A DNA stretch of 64,000 nt from Pseudomonas typographi (GCF_014694385.1 NZ_JAAOCA010000028.1:1-64000); one strand, 5' to 3'; positions 50,774 to 63,208 are shown, counted from the first letter of the stretch. The notes: a model not told the origin generated them from the letters alone. Made by a program: numbers and translations.

Positions 50774-51211
50774 TCAGGGAGCCGCCTGGCGCGCCGCACC
50801 GGGCGGCGGCTGCAATACCAACAGCACGCCACACGCCCCTAGCAGCATATAGCACCCAACCTGGATGCGCCCGCCCTGGGCCTGGGCCAGGGCGGCGCCC
50901 AAGTATATCAGACACGCCGCCAGGCCCAGCAGCAGGAGCTGCCCCCGTGTATCGCCGGACAGCGTGCGCCAGCCGTGCGCTGCCACCAGCAGCACCAGCT
51001 GTAACACGATGCCCGCACTTGCCACTTCGATAAGCACCTGGCCCGCCTGCTGCAGCACGTCGTCGACCAGTAGGGGCGCAAGCCCCATCAGGCGCAGCGC
51101 TGGCACCAGCAACAGCGGCAACACGTACAGCCCACCCACCCAGAACACTTGGGCTAGCTGCCAAAGGGTCGCGCCAACCCGTGAGCGGTCAAACGTGAAC
51201 GACTTCGACAA
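50774..51211 (-). CDS. Small multi-pass membrane protein (DUF4149-like)
   Basis: A 145-residue protein with four hydrophobic segments (~18-40, ~58-80, ~91-108, ~115-132), typical of the small membrane protein found between yhbY and greA in pseudomonads. The WQLAQVFWVGGLYVLPLLLVPAL start of the first helix fits the DUF4149 type. Function unknown. Its first codons overlap the greA end by 23 bp, so it is the last gene of the carAB-greA series. It converges on yhbY. Confidence 0.8.
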   Translation of the reverse strand: MSKSFTFDRSRVGATLWQLAQVFWVGGLYVLPLLLVPALRLMGLAPLLVDDVLQQAGQVLIEVASAGIVLQLVLLVAAHGWRTLSGDTRGQLLLLGLAACLIYLGAALAQAQGGRIQVGCYMLLGACGVLLVLQPPPGAARQAAP

Positions 51212-51658
51212 TCTCGTACTCGATCACGCCACTGGGCGTTTTCACGGTGACCACATCGCCTTCTTCTTTGCCGATCAGGGCGCGGGCGATGGGTGAGCCC
51301 ACCGAGAGCTTGCCAGCTTTGATATCGGCCTCGTCTTCACCGACGATCTGGTACCGCACGCTTTCATCGGTTTCAACATTGGCAATTTCCACGGTCACCC
51401 CGAAAATCACCTTTCCGGTCTTGGGCACAGTGGCCACATCGATGATCACCGCATTCTGCAGGCGGCCTTCGATATCCCGAATCCGCGCCTCGGCCAGGCC
51501 TTGCTCTTCGCGAGCGGCATGGTATTCGGCGTTTTCCTTGAGGTCGCCCAGTTCGCGCGCTTCGCCGATTTTCGCGCTGATCTGCGGGCGCCGCTCCTTA
51601 AGCGCTTTGAGTTCTTCTTCCAGGGCGCGGGCGCCTTGGACGGTCATAGGGTATTTGT

Positions 51659-51662
<4 letters not shown>
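51189..51662 (-). CDS. greA: GreA, transcript cleavage/elongation factor
   Basis: Rescues backtracked RNA polymerase by stimulating transcript cleavage. 157 residues: an N-terminal coiled coil (~1-75) whose tip acidic residues lie in ARELGDLKENAEYHAAREEQ, and a C-terminal globular FKBP-like domain with SVGSPIARALIGKEEGD. The start overlaps the carB stop (ATGA), so it is coupled to carbamoyl-phosphate synthase; the downstream membrane gene overlaps it in turn. Confidence 0.98.
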
Positions 51663-54880
<3,218 letters not shown>

Positions 54881-55003
54881 GGTTGTCACTCACATCCGCG
54901 GGTCAGTCGGCTGGCCTGAACGGCGAGCCGCCTTGAACAATCTTTGGCAATGCTCCGATGCACGTTCGCAGGCCGGAGCACCTTGCAATTTCAAGGCGAT
55001 CGC

Positions 55004-56140
55004 TTAGCGCCTTTTGGCCATCGCTTCGATGAAGCGGTCGAACAGCGGGGCGACGTCGGTCGGGCCCGGGCTCGCTTCAGGGTGGCCCTGGAAGCTGAAT
55101 GCACTTTTGTCGGTGCGCTCGATGCCCTGCAGGGTGCCGTCGAACAGCGACTTGTGGGTGGCACGCAGGTTGGCCGGAAGCGTCGCCTCGTCTACGGCAA
55201 AGCCGTGGTTCTGGCTGGTGATCATCACGGCCCCGGTGTCCAGGTCTTGAACCGGGTGGTTGGCACCGTGGTGGCCGGTTTCCATTTTCACCGTGCGCGC
55301 ACCGGAAGCCAGTGCCAACAGTTGGTGACCCAGGCAAATACCGAACACCGGCACGTCGGTTTCCAGTACGGCCTGGATAGCTTTGATCGCGTAATCGCAC
55401 GGCTCAGGGTCGCCGGGCCCATTGGAAAGGAACACGCCGTCGGGGTTCATCGCCAGCACTTCGCTGGCCGGCGTTTGCGCCGGCACCACCGTCAGCCGGC
55501 AACCGCGGGCGACCAGCATGCGCAGGATATTCAACTTTACACCGTAGTCCCAGGCCACGACATGGTAAGGCAGCTCGCTGTCGGGGCGGTCGGGGTGGCA
55601 GTCGCCCTTGAGTTTCCACACGCTGGAGCGCCACGCGTAAGTGGTTGCGGTACTGACTTCCTTGGCCAAGTCCATGCCCTTCAGGCCGGGAAAAGCACGG
55701 GCAGCAGCAATTGCCGCCTCCTCGGTCACCCCATCACCCGCCACAATCGCCCCGTTCTGCGCGCCCTTCTCACGCAGGATGCGGGTGAGCCGGCGGGTAT
55801 CGATGCCCGCGATCGCCACCACATTGTTGGCTTTGAGGTAATCCGACAGCGATTGGGTGTTGCGCCAGTTGCTGGCCAGCAGCGGCAGGTCGCGGATCAC
55901 CAGGCCGGCGGACCACACTTTGGACGATTCTGCATCGAGCGCCGTGGTGCCGGTGTTTCCGATGTGCGGGTAGGTCAGCGTAACGATTTGCTGAGCATAG
56001 GACGGGTCGGTGATGATCTCCTGATAACCGGTCATAGCGGTGTTGAACACCACCTCTCCGACGGTTTGCCCATCAGCTCCGATCGCTTCACCGCGAAAGA
56101 GGCTGCCGTCGGCAAGGGCGAGTATGGCTGGCTTAGTCAA
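55004..56140 (-). CDS. carA: CarA, carbamoyl-phosphate synthase small subunit
   Basis: Glutaminase subunit supplying ammonia to CarB. 378 residues. The N-terminal domain contains LADGSLFRGEAIG. The class I amidotransferase domain has the nucleophile Cys in FGICLGHQLLALA and the His/Glu pair in FQGHPEASPGPTD. It follows a 193-bp gap after dapB that contains a terminator and several palindromes, where P. aeruginosa has its carA control region. Confidence 0.98.
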   Translation of the reverse strand: MTKPAILALADGSLFRGEAIGADGQTVGEVVFNTAMTGYQEIITDPSYAQQIVTLTYPHIGNTGTTALDAESSKVWSAGLVIRDLPLLASNWRNTQSLSDYLKANNVVAIAGIDTRRLTRILREKGAQNGAIVAGDGVTEEAAIAAARAFPGLKGMDLAKEVSTATTYAWRSSVWKLKGDCHPDRPDSELPYHVVAWDYGVKLNILRMLVARGCRLTVVPAQTPASEVLAMNPDGVFLSNGPGDPEPCDYAIKAIQAVLETDVPVFGICLGHQLLALASGARTVKMETGHHGANHPVQDLDTGAVMITSQNHGFAVDEATLPANLRATHKSLFDGTLQGIERTDKSAFSFQGHPEASPGPTDVAPLFDRFIEAMAKRR

Positions 56141-56183
56141 GAAGACCTCCGAAATTAAAGCCTGAAGGGGCGATCGCAGGTTG

Positions 56184-56219
56184 TAAAAAAGCGGAATGAC
56201 GTATTCACGTCACCCCGCT
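56184..56219 (-). terminator. Terminator between dapB and carA
   Basis: A hairpin AGCGG..TGACGT-loop-ACGTCA..CCGCT (about 56190-56219) with internal mismatches and six As on its left, i.e. Ts on the minus strand. It lies about 115 bp after the dapB stop and about 45 bp before the carA start, so it could also act as an attenuator in the carA leader. Confidence 0.65.
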
Positions 56220-56243
56220 TTATTTACCGAATTCGTCTGCGCG

Positions 56244-56273
56244 CTTTTAGTGGACACACTAAAGCTGTAGCTT
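56244..56273. repeat. Two adjacent palindromes in the dapB-carA gap
   Basis: TTTAGTG-GACA-CACTAAA (56246-56263) is directly followed by AAGCT-GT-AGCTT (56262-56273). Both are perfect in their arms. They lie upstream of the carA start and of the terminator-like hairpin. They could be operator sites or part of a leader RNA; nothing ties them to a named regulator. Confidence 0.45.
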
Positions 56274-56333
56274 ACAGAAAAATTGTTTTTGGGTCCACCG
56301 CCAATACACCCAGGCAGCTTACGGCAAGGGCCC

Positions 56334-57137
56334 TCAGTGTAGCCCCAGTACGTCCTGCATGTCGTATAGGCCCGGCGCCCGACCATCCAGCCACATGGCC
56401 GCACGGACCGCGCCCTTGGCGAAGGTCATGCGGCTGGAGGCCTTGTGGGTGATCTCCACGCGCTCGCCTTCACCGGCGAACAGCACGGTGTGGTCACCCA
56501 CCACATCCCCCGCCCGAACGGTCGCAAAACCGATCGTTTGTCGCTCGCGGGCACCGGTTTGGCCTTCACGGCCATAAACAGCCACTTCACGCAGGTCGCG
56601 CCCCAGCGCGTTGGCCACCACCTCGCCCATGCGCAGGGCCGTGCCCGAGGGTGCGTCTACCTTATGCCGGTGGTGCGCCTCGATGATCTCGATGTCGACG
56701 TCTTCGGCCAGCACACGCGCCGCGGTATCGAGCAGTTTCAGACAAAGGTTGACCCCCACGCTGAAGTTCGCGGCAAAAACGATGGGAATGTCTTTGCCCG
56801 CGTCGGCCAAGCGGTTTTTTTCCTCTTCGGTGAAACCGGTGGTGCCGATCACCATCGCCTTGCCAGCCTTGCGGCAGAAAGCCAGGTTCTTCAAGGTGAC
56901 CGATGGGTGGGTAAAATCGATCAGTACATCGAACTCTTGCGCCACACGCGCCAGGTCGCCCGACAACGGCACGCCAATGCGGCCAAGTGCAGCCAGTTCG
57001 CCAGCGTCGGCGCCCACCAGCGTGCTGTCGGGGCGGTCGACGGCAGCGGTAAGGCCAGCGCCAGGCTCCTTCTGCACCGCCTCAAGGAGGGTTTTACCCA
57101 TACGCCCGGCCGCGCCGGTCACTGCTATACGTCGCAT
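56334..57137 (-). CDS. dapB: DapB, 4-hydroxy-tetrahydrodipicolinate reductase
   Basis: Second dedicated step of lysine/diaminopimelate synthesis. 267 residues. The NAD(P)H-binding GAAGRMGKTLLEAV is near the N-terminus; the catalytic His and Lys are in EIIEAHHRHKVDAPSGTAL. The ATG at 57137 (MRRIAVTG) fits the family; an upstream extension of nine codons is not needed. It lies 23 bp after dnaJ. Confidence 0.98.
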   Translation of the reverse strand: MRRIAVTGAAGRMGKTLLEAVQKEPGAGLTAAVDRPDSTLVGADAGELAALGRIGVPLSGDLARVAQEFDVLIDFTHPSVTLKNLAFCRKAGKAMVIGTTGFTEEEKNRLADAGKDIPIVFAANFSVGVNLCLKLLDTAARVLAEDVDIEIIEAHHRHKVDAPSGTALRMGEVVANALGRDLREVAVYGREGQTGARERQTIGFATVRAGDVVGDHTVLFAGEGERVEITHKASSRMTFAKGAVRAAMWLDGRAPGLYDMQDVLGLH

Positions 57138-57160
57138 GTCTGCGTCCTTTTTAGCCTGGT

Positions 57161-58291
57161 TCACAGGTCGCCGAAAAAGCGCTTAACGCCCTCGAACCAG
57201 CCACTGGCCTTCGGCGAATGGGAGCTGTTGCCCTCGAGCGATGCGCGGAACTCCTCGAGCAACTCGCGTTGGCGGCGATCAAGGTTGACCGGTGTTTCGA
57301 CCGCCACGCGGCACATCAGGTCACCGGGGCCACCGCCACGCACCGGCGCTACACCCTTGCCACGCAAGCGGAACTGTTTGCCGGTTTGGGTGCCTTCGGG
57401 AATCTTCAGCTTGACCCGCCCATCAAGCGTAGGCACTTCCAGTTCGCCGCCCAGCGCCGCGTCAGTGAAGCTGATCGGCACTTCGCAGAACAAATGCTTG
57501 CCGTCGCGCTGGAAAATCGAGTGCTCGCGAACACTGATGACCACATAAAGGTCGCCGGCCGGGCCGCCGTGCATGCCCGCCTCGCCCTCGCTGGCCAGGC
57601 GGATGCGGTCACCGGTATCAACGCCGGCCGGTACCTTGACCGACAGGTTCTTGAACTCTTCTACCCGCCCCTCGCCGTGGCAGCTCTCGCACGGGTCGGA
57701 GATGATCCGGCCCTGGCCATGGCAACGCGGGCAGGTTTGCTGCACCGAGAAGAACCCCTGCTGCATGCGCACTTGGCCGACACCACCACAGGTGGGGCAC
57801 GTGACCGGCGCCGAGCCTTTCTTGGCGCCGGTGCCGTCGCATGGCTTGCAGTTGACCAGGGTGGGCACGCGGATGCTTACCGTGGTGCCGCGCACCGCTT
57901 CTTCGAGGTCGAGCTCCAGGGTATAGCGCAGGTCTGCGCCGCGCTGAACCCCGCCGCGCGAACCCCCGCGGCCACCCCCGAAAAAGTCACTGAATACATC
58001 ACCGAAGATGTCAGAGAAGTTAGCCCCGCCAAAGCCTGCACCGCCCGCGCCACCGCCCATGCTCGGGTCTACACCGGCATGGCCGTACTGGTCGTAGGCG
58101 GCCCGCTTGCTGTCGTCCGACAGCACTTCATAGGCCTCGTTGGCCTCTTTGAATTTGTCTTCGGCCTCCTTGTCGCCCGGGTTGCGGTCCGGGTGGAATT
58201 TCATCGCCAAGCGGCGATAAGCCTTTTTCAGGTCAGCCTCACTGGCGCCGCGCTCGACCCCCAGCACCTCGTAATAATCACGCTTTGCCAT
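57161..58291 (-). CDS. dnaJ: DnaJ, Hsp40 co-chaperone
   Basis: Delivers unfolded proteins to DnaK and stimulates its ATPase. 376 residues. The J domain (1-70) has HPD in MKFHPDRNPG. A Gly/Phe-rich region follows (~75-125). Four zinc-binding repeats are present: CKPCDGTG, CPTCGGVG, CPRCHGQG and CESCHGEG. C-terminal substrate domains are complete. It is separated from dnaK by 346 bp containing a terminator-like hairpin, so it may have its own promoter too. dapB follows closely. Confidence 0.98.
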   Translation of the reverse strand: MAKRDYYEVLGVERGASEADLKKAYRRLAMKFHPDRNPGDKEAEDKFKEANEAYEVLSDDSKRAAYDQYGHAGVDPSMGGGAGGAGFGGANFSDIFGDVFSDFFGGGRGGSRGGVQRGADLRYTLELDLEEAVRGTTVSIRVPTLVNCKPCDGTGAKKGSAPVTCPTCGGVGQVRMQQGFFSVQQTCPRCHGQGRIISDPCESCHGEGRVEEFKNLSVKVPAGVDTGDRIRLASEGEAGMHGGPAGDLYVVISVREHSIFQRDGKHLFCEVPISFTDAALGGELEVPTLDGRVKLKIPEGTQTGKQFRLRGKGVAPVRGGGPGDLMCRVAVETPVNLDRRQRELLEEFRASLEGNSSHSPKASGWFEGVKRFFGDL

Positions 58292-58637
58292 AAGTTCTTT
58301 TTCACACTCTCGATGACGTTTGGCAGCGAGCCGCCTGGCATGCCCTGAACGGCGCGCCATAAGTTAGAAAGCGGGAACTCGCACGGCGCCCCAGCGTTGG
58401 TTGCACAATGTTGACGGCGCATGCTGGTAGCAAATTCACGCGTCAAGGCTTGTGCGAACACCTAGGGCACCACACTCGGCAGCCCACCTCGGGCCGCCTG
58501 CCGCAAAAGCTCACGAACATTCGCAAGCAATAGAAAAAAGGGGGATGCCAGACACACCAACGCGGGGGCAAGGCCCCCGCGCGGCGACATCTTACCAGCC
58601 ACCACGCGAACGCAGGGAACCGGCGATCAACCAAGCA
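58292..58637 (-). other. dnaK-dnaJ intergenic region with terminator-like hairpin
   Basis: No credible gene. On the dnaK side there is a 9-bp GC hairpin (CGCGGGGGC 58561-58569, GCCCCCGCG 58573-58581, AAG loop) with only a weak T-rich tail on the minus strand. Toward dnaJ there is a TTGACG sequence (minus, near 58438-58445), but no convincing -10 or sigma-32 element pairs with it. Nothing else was recognised. Confidence 0.55.
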
Positions 58638-60560
58638 TTACTTGTTGTCTTTCACTTCTTCGAACTCAGCATCGACAACGTCGTCATGCTTTTTAGCTTC
58701 TTCGCCGTCGGCGGCTTGCGCGCCCGCTTCCGGCTTGTCGCCTTGCTCGGCGTACATTTTTTGCGCAACCGGCGCAGTGACTTTCGACAGCTCTTCGATT
58801 TTGGCCTCGATAGCAGCCTTGTCATCGCCCTTGATTGCAGTTTCCAGCGCCGACAGCGCGCTTTCAACGGAGGCCTTTTCCTCGGCAGTGACCTTGTCGC
58901 CCGCTTCGGAAACCATCTTACGGGTCGAATGCACCAGCGCATCGCCTTGGTTACGGGCGGCGGCCAGTTCCTCGAACTTGCGATCTTCCTCAGCGTTAGC
59001 CTCGGCGTCACGCACCATGCGCTCGATTTCCTCGTCCGACAGGCCGGAGTTGGCCTTGATCACGATCGATTGCTGCTTGCCCGTGGCCTTATCTTTGGCG
59101 CCCACGTGCAGGATACCGTTGGCGTCGATATCGAACGTGACTTCGATTTGCGGAACGCCACGCGGCGCTGGCGGGATCTCGGCCAAATCGAACTTGCCCA
59201 GCGACTTGTTTTGCGCAGCCTGCTTACGCTCACCCTGGAGCACGTGAATGGTCACGGCGCCCTGGTTGTCGTCGGCGGTGGAAAACACTTGCGACTTCTT
59301 GGTCGGGATGGTCGTGTTTTTTTCGATCAGCGGCGTCATCACCCCGCCCATGGTTTCGATACCCAGAGTCAGCGGGCTGACGTCGAGCAGCAGCACGTCT
59401 TTCACGTCGCCGGCCAATACCGCGCCTTGGATACCAGCACCGATGGCCACAGCTTCGTCGGGGTTGACGTCCTTACGCGATTCCTTGCCGAAGAACTCGC
59501 TCACGGTTTTTTGCACCAGTGGCATACGGGTCTGGCCGCCCACCAGGATCACCTCGTCGATTTTCGAGGCGTCGATACCGGCATCTTTAAGGGCTACACG
59601 GCAAGGCTCGATGGTGCGCTGCACCAGGTCATCGACCAACGACTCGAGCTTGGCACGGGAGATTTTCACGTTCAGGTGCTTGGGCCCGCTGGCATCGGCG
59701 GTCACATACGGCAGGTTAACATCGGTCTGCTGGGCCGAAGACAGCTCGATTTTGGCCTTCTCAGCGGCCTCTTTCAGGCGCTGCATGGCCAGCGGGTCGC
59801 CCTTGAGGTTGATGCCGCTTTCCTTCTTGAACTCATCGACGAGGTAGTCGATCAAGCGCATATCGAAGTCTTCACCACCGAGGAAGGTGTCACCATTGGT
59901 GGCCAGCACTTCGAACTGGTGCTCGCCGTCGACTTCGGCAATCTCGATCACCGACACGTCGAAGGTACCGCCGCCCAAGTCATACACAATAATGGTGTGG
60001 TCGCCCTTGGATTTGTCCAGGCCATAGGCGAGCGCCGCAGCGGTAGGCTCGTTGATGATGCGCTTGACGTCCAGGCCGGCGATACGGCCGGCGTCCTTGG
60101 TGGCTTGGCGCTGGCTGTCGTTGAAGTAGGCAGGGACCGTGATGACCGCTTCGGTGACAGGCTCACCAAGGTAATCTTCGGCGGTTTTTTTCATTTTCTT
60201 GAGCACTTCCGCAGAAATTTGCGGCGGCGCCATTTGCTTGCCTTTTACTTCAACCCAGGCATCACCGTTGCTGGCCTTGACGATTTTGTAAGGCACCAGC
60301 TCGATGTCTTTCTGTACCACGCTCTCGTCGAAGCGGCGGCCGATCAGGCGCTTGACGGCGTACAGGGTGTTTTCTGGGTTGGTGACGGCTTGGCGCTTGG
60401 CCGACTGGCCGACCAAGATTTCACCGTCGTTGGTGTAGGCGATGATGGACGGGGTGGTGCGAGTGCCTTCGGCATTCTCGATCACCTTGGGTTTGCCGTT
60501 TTCCATCACAGAGACGCACGAGTTGGTCGTCCCTAGGTCGATACCGATAATTTTGCCCAT
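58638..60560 (-). CDS. dnaK: DnaK, Hsp70 chaperone
   Basis: ATP-dependent chaperone, 640 residues. The ATPase domain has IGIDLGTTNSCV, the IINEPTAAALAYG segment, VYDLGGGTFDVS and the linker leading to the beta substrate-binding domain (LLLDVSPLTLGIETMGG). The C-terminal helical lid ends in an acidic EEV-like tail (DDVVDAEFEEVKD). It lies 104 bp after grpE, with its own sigma-32 promoter overlapping the grpE stop codon. Confidence 0.99.
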   Translation of the reverse strand: MGKIIGIDLGTTNSCVSVMENGKPKVIENAEGTRTTPSIIAYTNDGEILVGQSAKRQAVTNPENTLYAVKRLIGRRFDESVVQKDIELVPYKIVKASNGDAWVEVKGKQMAPPQISAEVLKKMKKTAEDYLGEPVTEAVITVPAYFNDSQRQATKDAGRIAGLDVKRIINEPTAAALAYGLDKSKGDHTIIVYDLGGGTFDVSVIEIAEVDGEHQFEVLATNGDTFLGGEDFDMRLIDYLVDEFKKESGINLKGDPLAMQRLKEAAEKAKIELSSAQQTDVNLPYVTADASGPKHLNVKISRAKLESLVDDLVQRTIEPCRVALKDAGIDASKIDEVILVGGQTRMPLVQKTVSEFFGKESRKDVNPDEAVAIGAGIQGAVLAGDVKDVLLLDVSPLTLGIETMGGVMTPLIEKNTTIPTKKSQVFSTADDNQGAVTIHVLQGERKQAAQNKSLGKFDLAEIPPAPRGVPQIEVTFDIDANGILHVGAKDKATGKQQSIVIKANSGLSDEEIERMVRDAEANAEEDRKFEELAAARNQGDALVHSTRKMVSEAGDKVTAEEKASVESALSALETAIKGDDKAAIEAKIEELSKVTAPVAQKMYAEQGDKPEAGAQAADGEEAKKHDDVVDAEFEEVKDNK

Positions 60561-60640
60561 GTTGAAACTCTCCCGAAACTTCGAATTGGGTTGCCGCAGT
60601 AGTGGTGGCTGGCTGCGGTAGCACTTGAACGCTTGACGAC

Positions 60641-60669
60641 TAGATGGGGGCAGCCGGGGTTATTTCAAG
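60641..60669 (-). promoter_or_regulatory. Sigma-32 promoter of dnaK
   Basis: On the minus strand: CTTGAAA (60663-60669), a 13-bp spacer, and CCCCATCTA (60641-60649), matching the heat-shock consensus CTTGAAA-N13-CCCCATNTA. The TGA stop of grpE (60665-60667) is inside the -35 element. It allows dnaK to be induced apart from grpE. Confidence 0.88.
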
Positions 60670-61231
60670 CCTTTTCATCAATCGAAGGCGAAACCGGTGC
60701 CGGCGGCTTGCTGACCACGACCATGGCCGGGCGCAGCAGCCGGCCATTGAGCAGATAACCCTTTTGAAACACCTTGAGCACCGTATTCGGTTCGACCTCG
60801 GCGCTCTCCTGCATAGCCATAGCCTGGTGCTGCTCGGCATTGAACGGTTCGCCGTGGGGGTCGACCGCTTCGAGGTTGTAACGCTTGAGGGTATCGGCGA
60901 ACAGCTTGAGGGTCATTTGCATGCCTTCGCGCATCGGGCGTAGGGCTTCATCCTCTTCACTGGATAATTCGAGCCCGCGCTCAAGGCTGTCGACCACCGG
61001 CAGCAAATCGTTGGAAAACTTTTCAAGGGCGAACTTGTGCGCCTTTTCCACATCCTGTTCGGCCCGGCGGCGGACGTTCTGCAGGTCGGCAACGGCGCGC
61101 AGCGATTGATCCTTGGCCTGGGCCAGTTGTTCTTCCAAGGCCGCTACGCGCGCGCCGAGGTCTTCACCCGCGGCGTCCTGGGCCGAGTTCGCCGCTGGGT
61201 TTTGATCGTCCAGAGTCTGTTCATCAGCCAT
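60665..61231 (-). CDS. grpE: GrpE, DnaK nucleotide exchange factor
   Basis: Releases ADP from DnaK and acts as a thermosensor. 188 residues. An acidic N-terminal region is followed by a long coiled coil (~35-90) and the C-terminal beta domain (AVDPHGEPFNAEQHQAMAMQ, VFQKGYLLNGRLLRPAMVVV). The ATG at 61231 (MADEQTLDDQ) is preferred over one eleven codons upstream. It is the first gene of grpE-dnaK-dnaJ and has a canonical sigma-32 promoter. Confidence 0.98.
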   Translation of the reverse strand: MADEQTLDDQNPAANSAQDAAGEDLGARVAALEEQLAQAKDQSLRAVADLQNVRRRAEQDVEKAHKFALEKFSNDLLPVVDSLERGLELSSEEDEALRPMREGMQMTLKLFADTLKRYNLEAVDPHGEPFNAEQHQAMAMQESAEVEPNTVLKVFQKGYLLNGRLLRPAMVVVSKPPAPVSPSIDEKA

Positions 61232-61286
61232 GGAATTCTCCTTTGCTATTGGGGCGTCGAGCAACGGGCTCGCACTTCTGCCGGCC

Positions 61287-61315
61287 TATATGGGGCCGGC
61301 GCTCATAGCTTCAAG
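61287..61315 (-). promoter_or_regulatory. Sigma-32 promoter of grpE
   Basis: On the minus strand: CTTGAAG (61309-61315), a 13-bp spacer, and CCCCATATA (61287-61295). This matches the heat-shock consensus closely and lies about 55-85 bp upstream of the grpE ATG. Confidence 0.9.
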
Positions 61316-61400
61316 GGGAGTTCGCCGAGAACCGATTGATAAATTACTTTTAGCGATAACTGGCGCGGCCTTGAGCGAGATTGAGCCTAACGCACGGCAT

Positions 61401-61437
61401 TGCCAGGCCACCGCAAACAACTGTATAAATAAACACT
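61401..61437 (+). promoter_or_regulatory. recN promoter with overlapping LexA (SOS) box
   Basis: A -35 TTGCCA (61401-61406), an 18-bp spacer, and a -10 TATAAA (61425-61430). The sequence CTGTATAAATAAACAC (61422-61437) matches the gammaproteobacterial SOS box CTGT-N8-ACAG at most positions and covers the -10, so LexA should repress recN until DNA damage. Confidence 0.8.
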
Positions 61438-61462
61438 ATTCCACATTGCCCCGGAGCCGAGC

Positions 61463-63139
61463 ATGCTGGTGCACCTGTCCGTTCACAACTACGCCATCGT
61501 CGAACATCTCGACCTGGAGCTTGAGCATGGCATGAGCGTGATCACCGGCGAAACCGGCGCCGGCAAATCGATCATGCTCGATGCGCTGGGCCTGGCGCTG
61601 GGCGACCGTGCCGAACCTGGGGTGGTTCGCCCAGGGGCAGACAAGGCCGATATCCTCGCCACCTTCGACATCAGCCAAATCGGCGAGGCCCGTGACTGGC
61701 TCGACGAACGCGACCTGGCCCACGAAGGGCAATGCATCATGCGCAGGGTGGTCACCGCCGAAGGGCGCTCACGGGCCTATATCAACAGCACACCCTGCCC
61801 GCTGGGCGACCTCAAGGCCCTGGGCGAACTGCTGATCGACATCCATAGCCAACACGAACACCAGTCGCTGCTAAAACCAGACACCCACCGCCGGCTGCTC
61901 GATGAATACGCTGGCGCCACCGACCTGGCGCGGCAGGTGCAGTTGGCCGCACAGCGCTGGCGGCAGGCACGCCAGGAGCTGGAACGGCTAAGCAGCGCCG
62001 GTGACGAACTGCGCGCTCGCCAACAGTTGCTCAGCTACCAGCTCGAAGAGCTCGACAACCTGGCGTTGGGCGAGCACGAACTGCAAGCCCTGGAAGAAGA
62101 ACACCAAAACCTGGCCAATGCCGAAACGCTGTTCGCGACCGGCCGGCAAGTGCTCGACCAATGCAGCGACAGCGATGCGGGCAATATCCTCAGCGCCTTG
62201 CACAACTGCCTGAACCGCCTGGGCAGCGTGAATAACCCGCCCAAAGCACTGCAGGAAGCCGCCAACCTGCTCCGCAGTGCACATATCCAGGTCGAAGAGG
62301 CAGTGGGTGAACTCAATCGCTTCATCGACCACTTCGATGCAGACCCGGCACGCCTGCAAACCATCGAGGAGCGCCTCGACACCGTTTACACCCTGGCCCG
62401 CAAGCACCGGGTACAACCCCATGAATTGGCCGCGCTGCACCAGCGGCTGTTCGAAGAAGTCGAAGGGCTCAATGCCAGCGATGAGAACCTGGGGCAACTG
62501 GCCGAGGAAATTGCGGCCTACGCCCGCCACTACCAGGAGAAAGCCACGGAGCTGAGCGCCCTGCGCCACCAGGCCGCCGGCCACTTGGCCGAAGCCGTGG
62601 CCACCGAGATACACCGCCTGGGCATGCCCGGCGGCCGCTTCGAAATCGCCTTGCGCCCTTTCCCGGCGGGCGAGCTTCACCCCCACGGGCTGGAACAGGT
62701 AGAACTGCTGGTCAGCGCCAACCCCGGCCAACCGCTCAAGTCCATCGCCAAGGTGGCGTCCGGCGGGGAATTGTCACGTATCAGCCTGGCCATCCAGGTG
62801 ATCACGGCGCAAACCTCTCGCACACCCACCCTGGTGTTCGATGAAGTCGACGTGGGCATCGGCGGCCCTACGGCGGAAATCGTCGGCCAACTGCTACGCC
62901 GCCTGGGCGAGCGCGGCCAAGTGCTGATCGTGACCCACCTGCCGCAGGTCGCATCCCAGGGCCACCATCACCTATTCGTGCATAAAGCGCGCAGCGACGA
63001 CGCCACCCACACGGCCGTGAAGGCATTGAGCAAGGCAGAGCGAGTGGAGGAAATCGCGCGCATGCTGGGCGGTATCGACCTTACCCGTGAATCCCTGGCC
63101 CACGCGAAAAAAATGGTCACCCAAGGCACCGCGCGCTAG
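61463..63139 (+). CDS. recN: RecN, SMC-like DNA double-strand break repair protein
   Basis: ATPase that gathers and tethers broken DNA ends in recombination repair. 558 residues. N-terminal Walker A is GETGAGKS (~29-36), central coiled-coil arms cover ~150-370, and the C-terminal ABC signature (SGGELSRISLA), Walker B (TLVFDEVDVGIGG) and His switch (VTHLPQVASQG) are present. The ATG at 61463 follows GGAG. It is divergent from grpE and has a LexA-type box at its promoter. Confidence 0.97.
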   Translation: MLVHLSVHNYAIVEHLDLELEHGMSVITGETGAGKSIMLDALGLALGDRAEPGVVRPGADKADILATFDISQIGEARDWLDERDLAHEGQCIMRRVVTAEGRSRAYINSTPCPLGDLKALGELLIDIHSQHEHQSLLKPDTHRRLLDEYAGATDLARQVQLAAQRWRQARQELERLSSAGDELRARQQLLSYQLEELDNLALGEHELQALEEEHQNLANAETLFATGRQVLDQCSDSDAGNILSALHNCLNRLGSVNNPPKALQEAANLLRSAHIQVEEAVGELNRFIDHFDADPARLQTIEERLDTVYTLARKHRVQPHELAALHQRLFEEVEGLNASDENLGQLAEEIAAYARHYQEKATELSALRHQAAGHLAEAVATEIHRLGMPGGRFEIALRPFPAGELHPHGLEQVELLVSANPGQPLKSIAKVASGGELSRISLAIQVITAQTSRTPTLVFDEVDVGIGGPTAEIVGQLLRRLGERGQVLIVTHLPQVASQGHHHLFVHKARSDDATHTAVKALSKAERVEEIARMLGGIDLTRESLAHAKKMVTQGTAR

Positions 63140-63159
63140 GGGATAACAAACCGGCTGGC

Positions 63160-63188
63160 GTAAAAAAGGCGCCTCTTCAGGCGCCGTT
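63160..63188. terminator. Bidirectional terminator between recN and fur
   Basis: A GC-rich stem (GGCGCCT / AGGCGCC, about 63166-63185) is preceded by about six As and followed by GTTTCG. It lies between the convergent recN and fur stops. On the minus strand it has the T-run, so it serves fur best. Confidence 0.75.
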
Positions 63189-63208
63189 TCGTACCGGTGT
63201 AGCGCGGC

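Noticed and set aside
58452..60536. 694-codon open frame on the plus strand opposite dnaK
   Set aside because: Antisense to dnaK, a common artefact at dnaK loci; no ribosome site or domain evidence.
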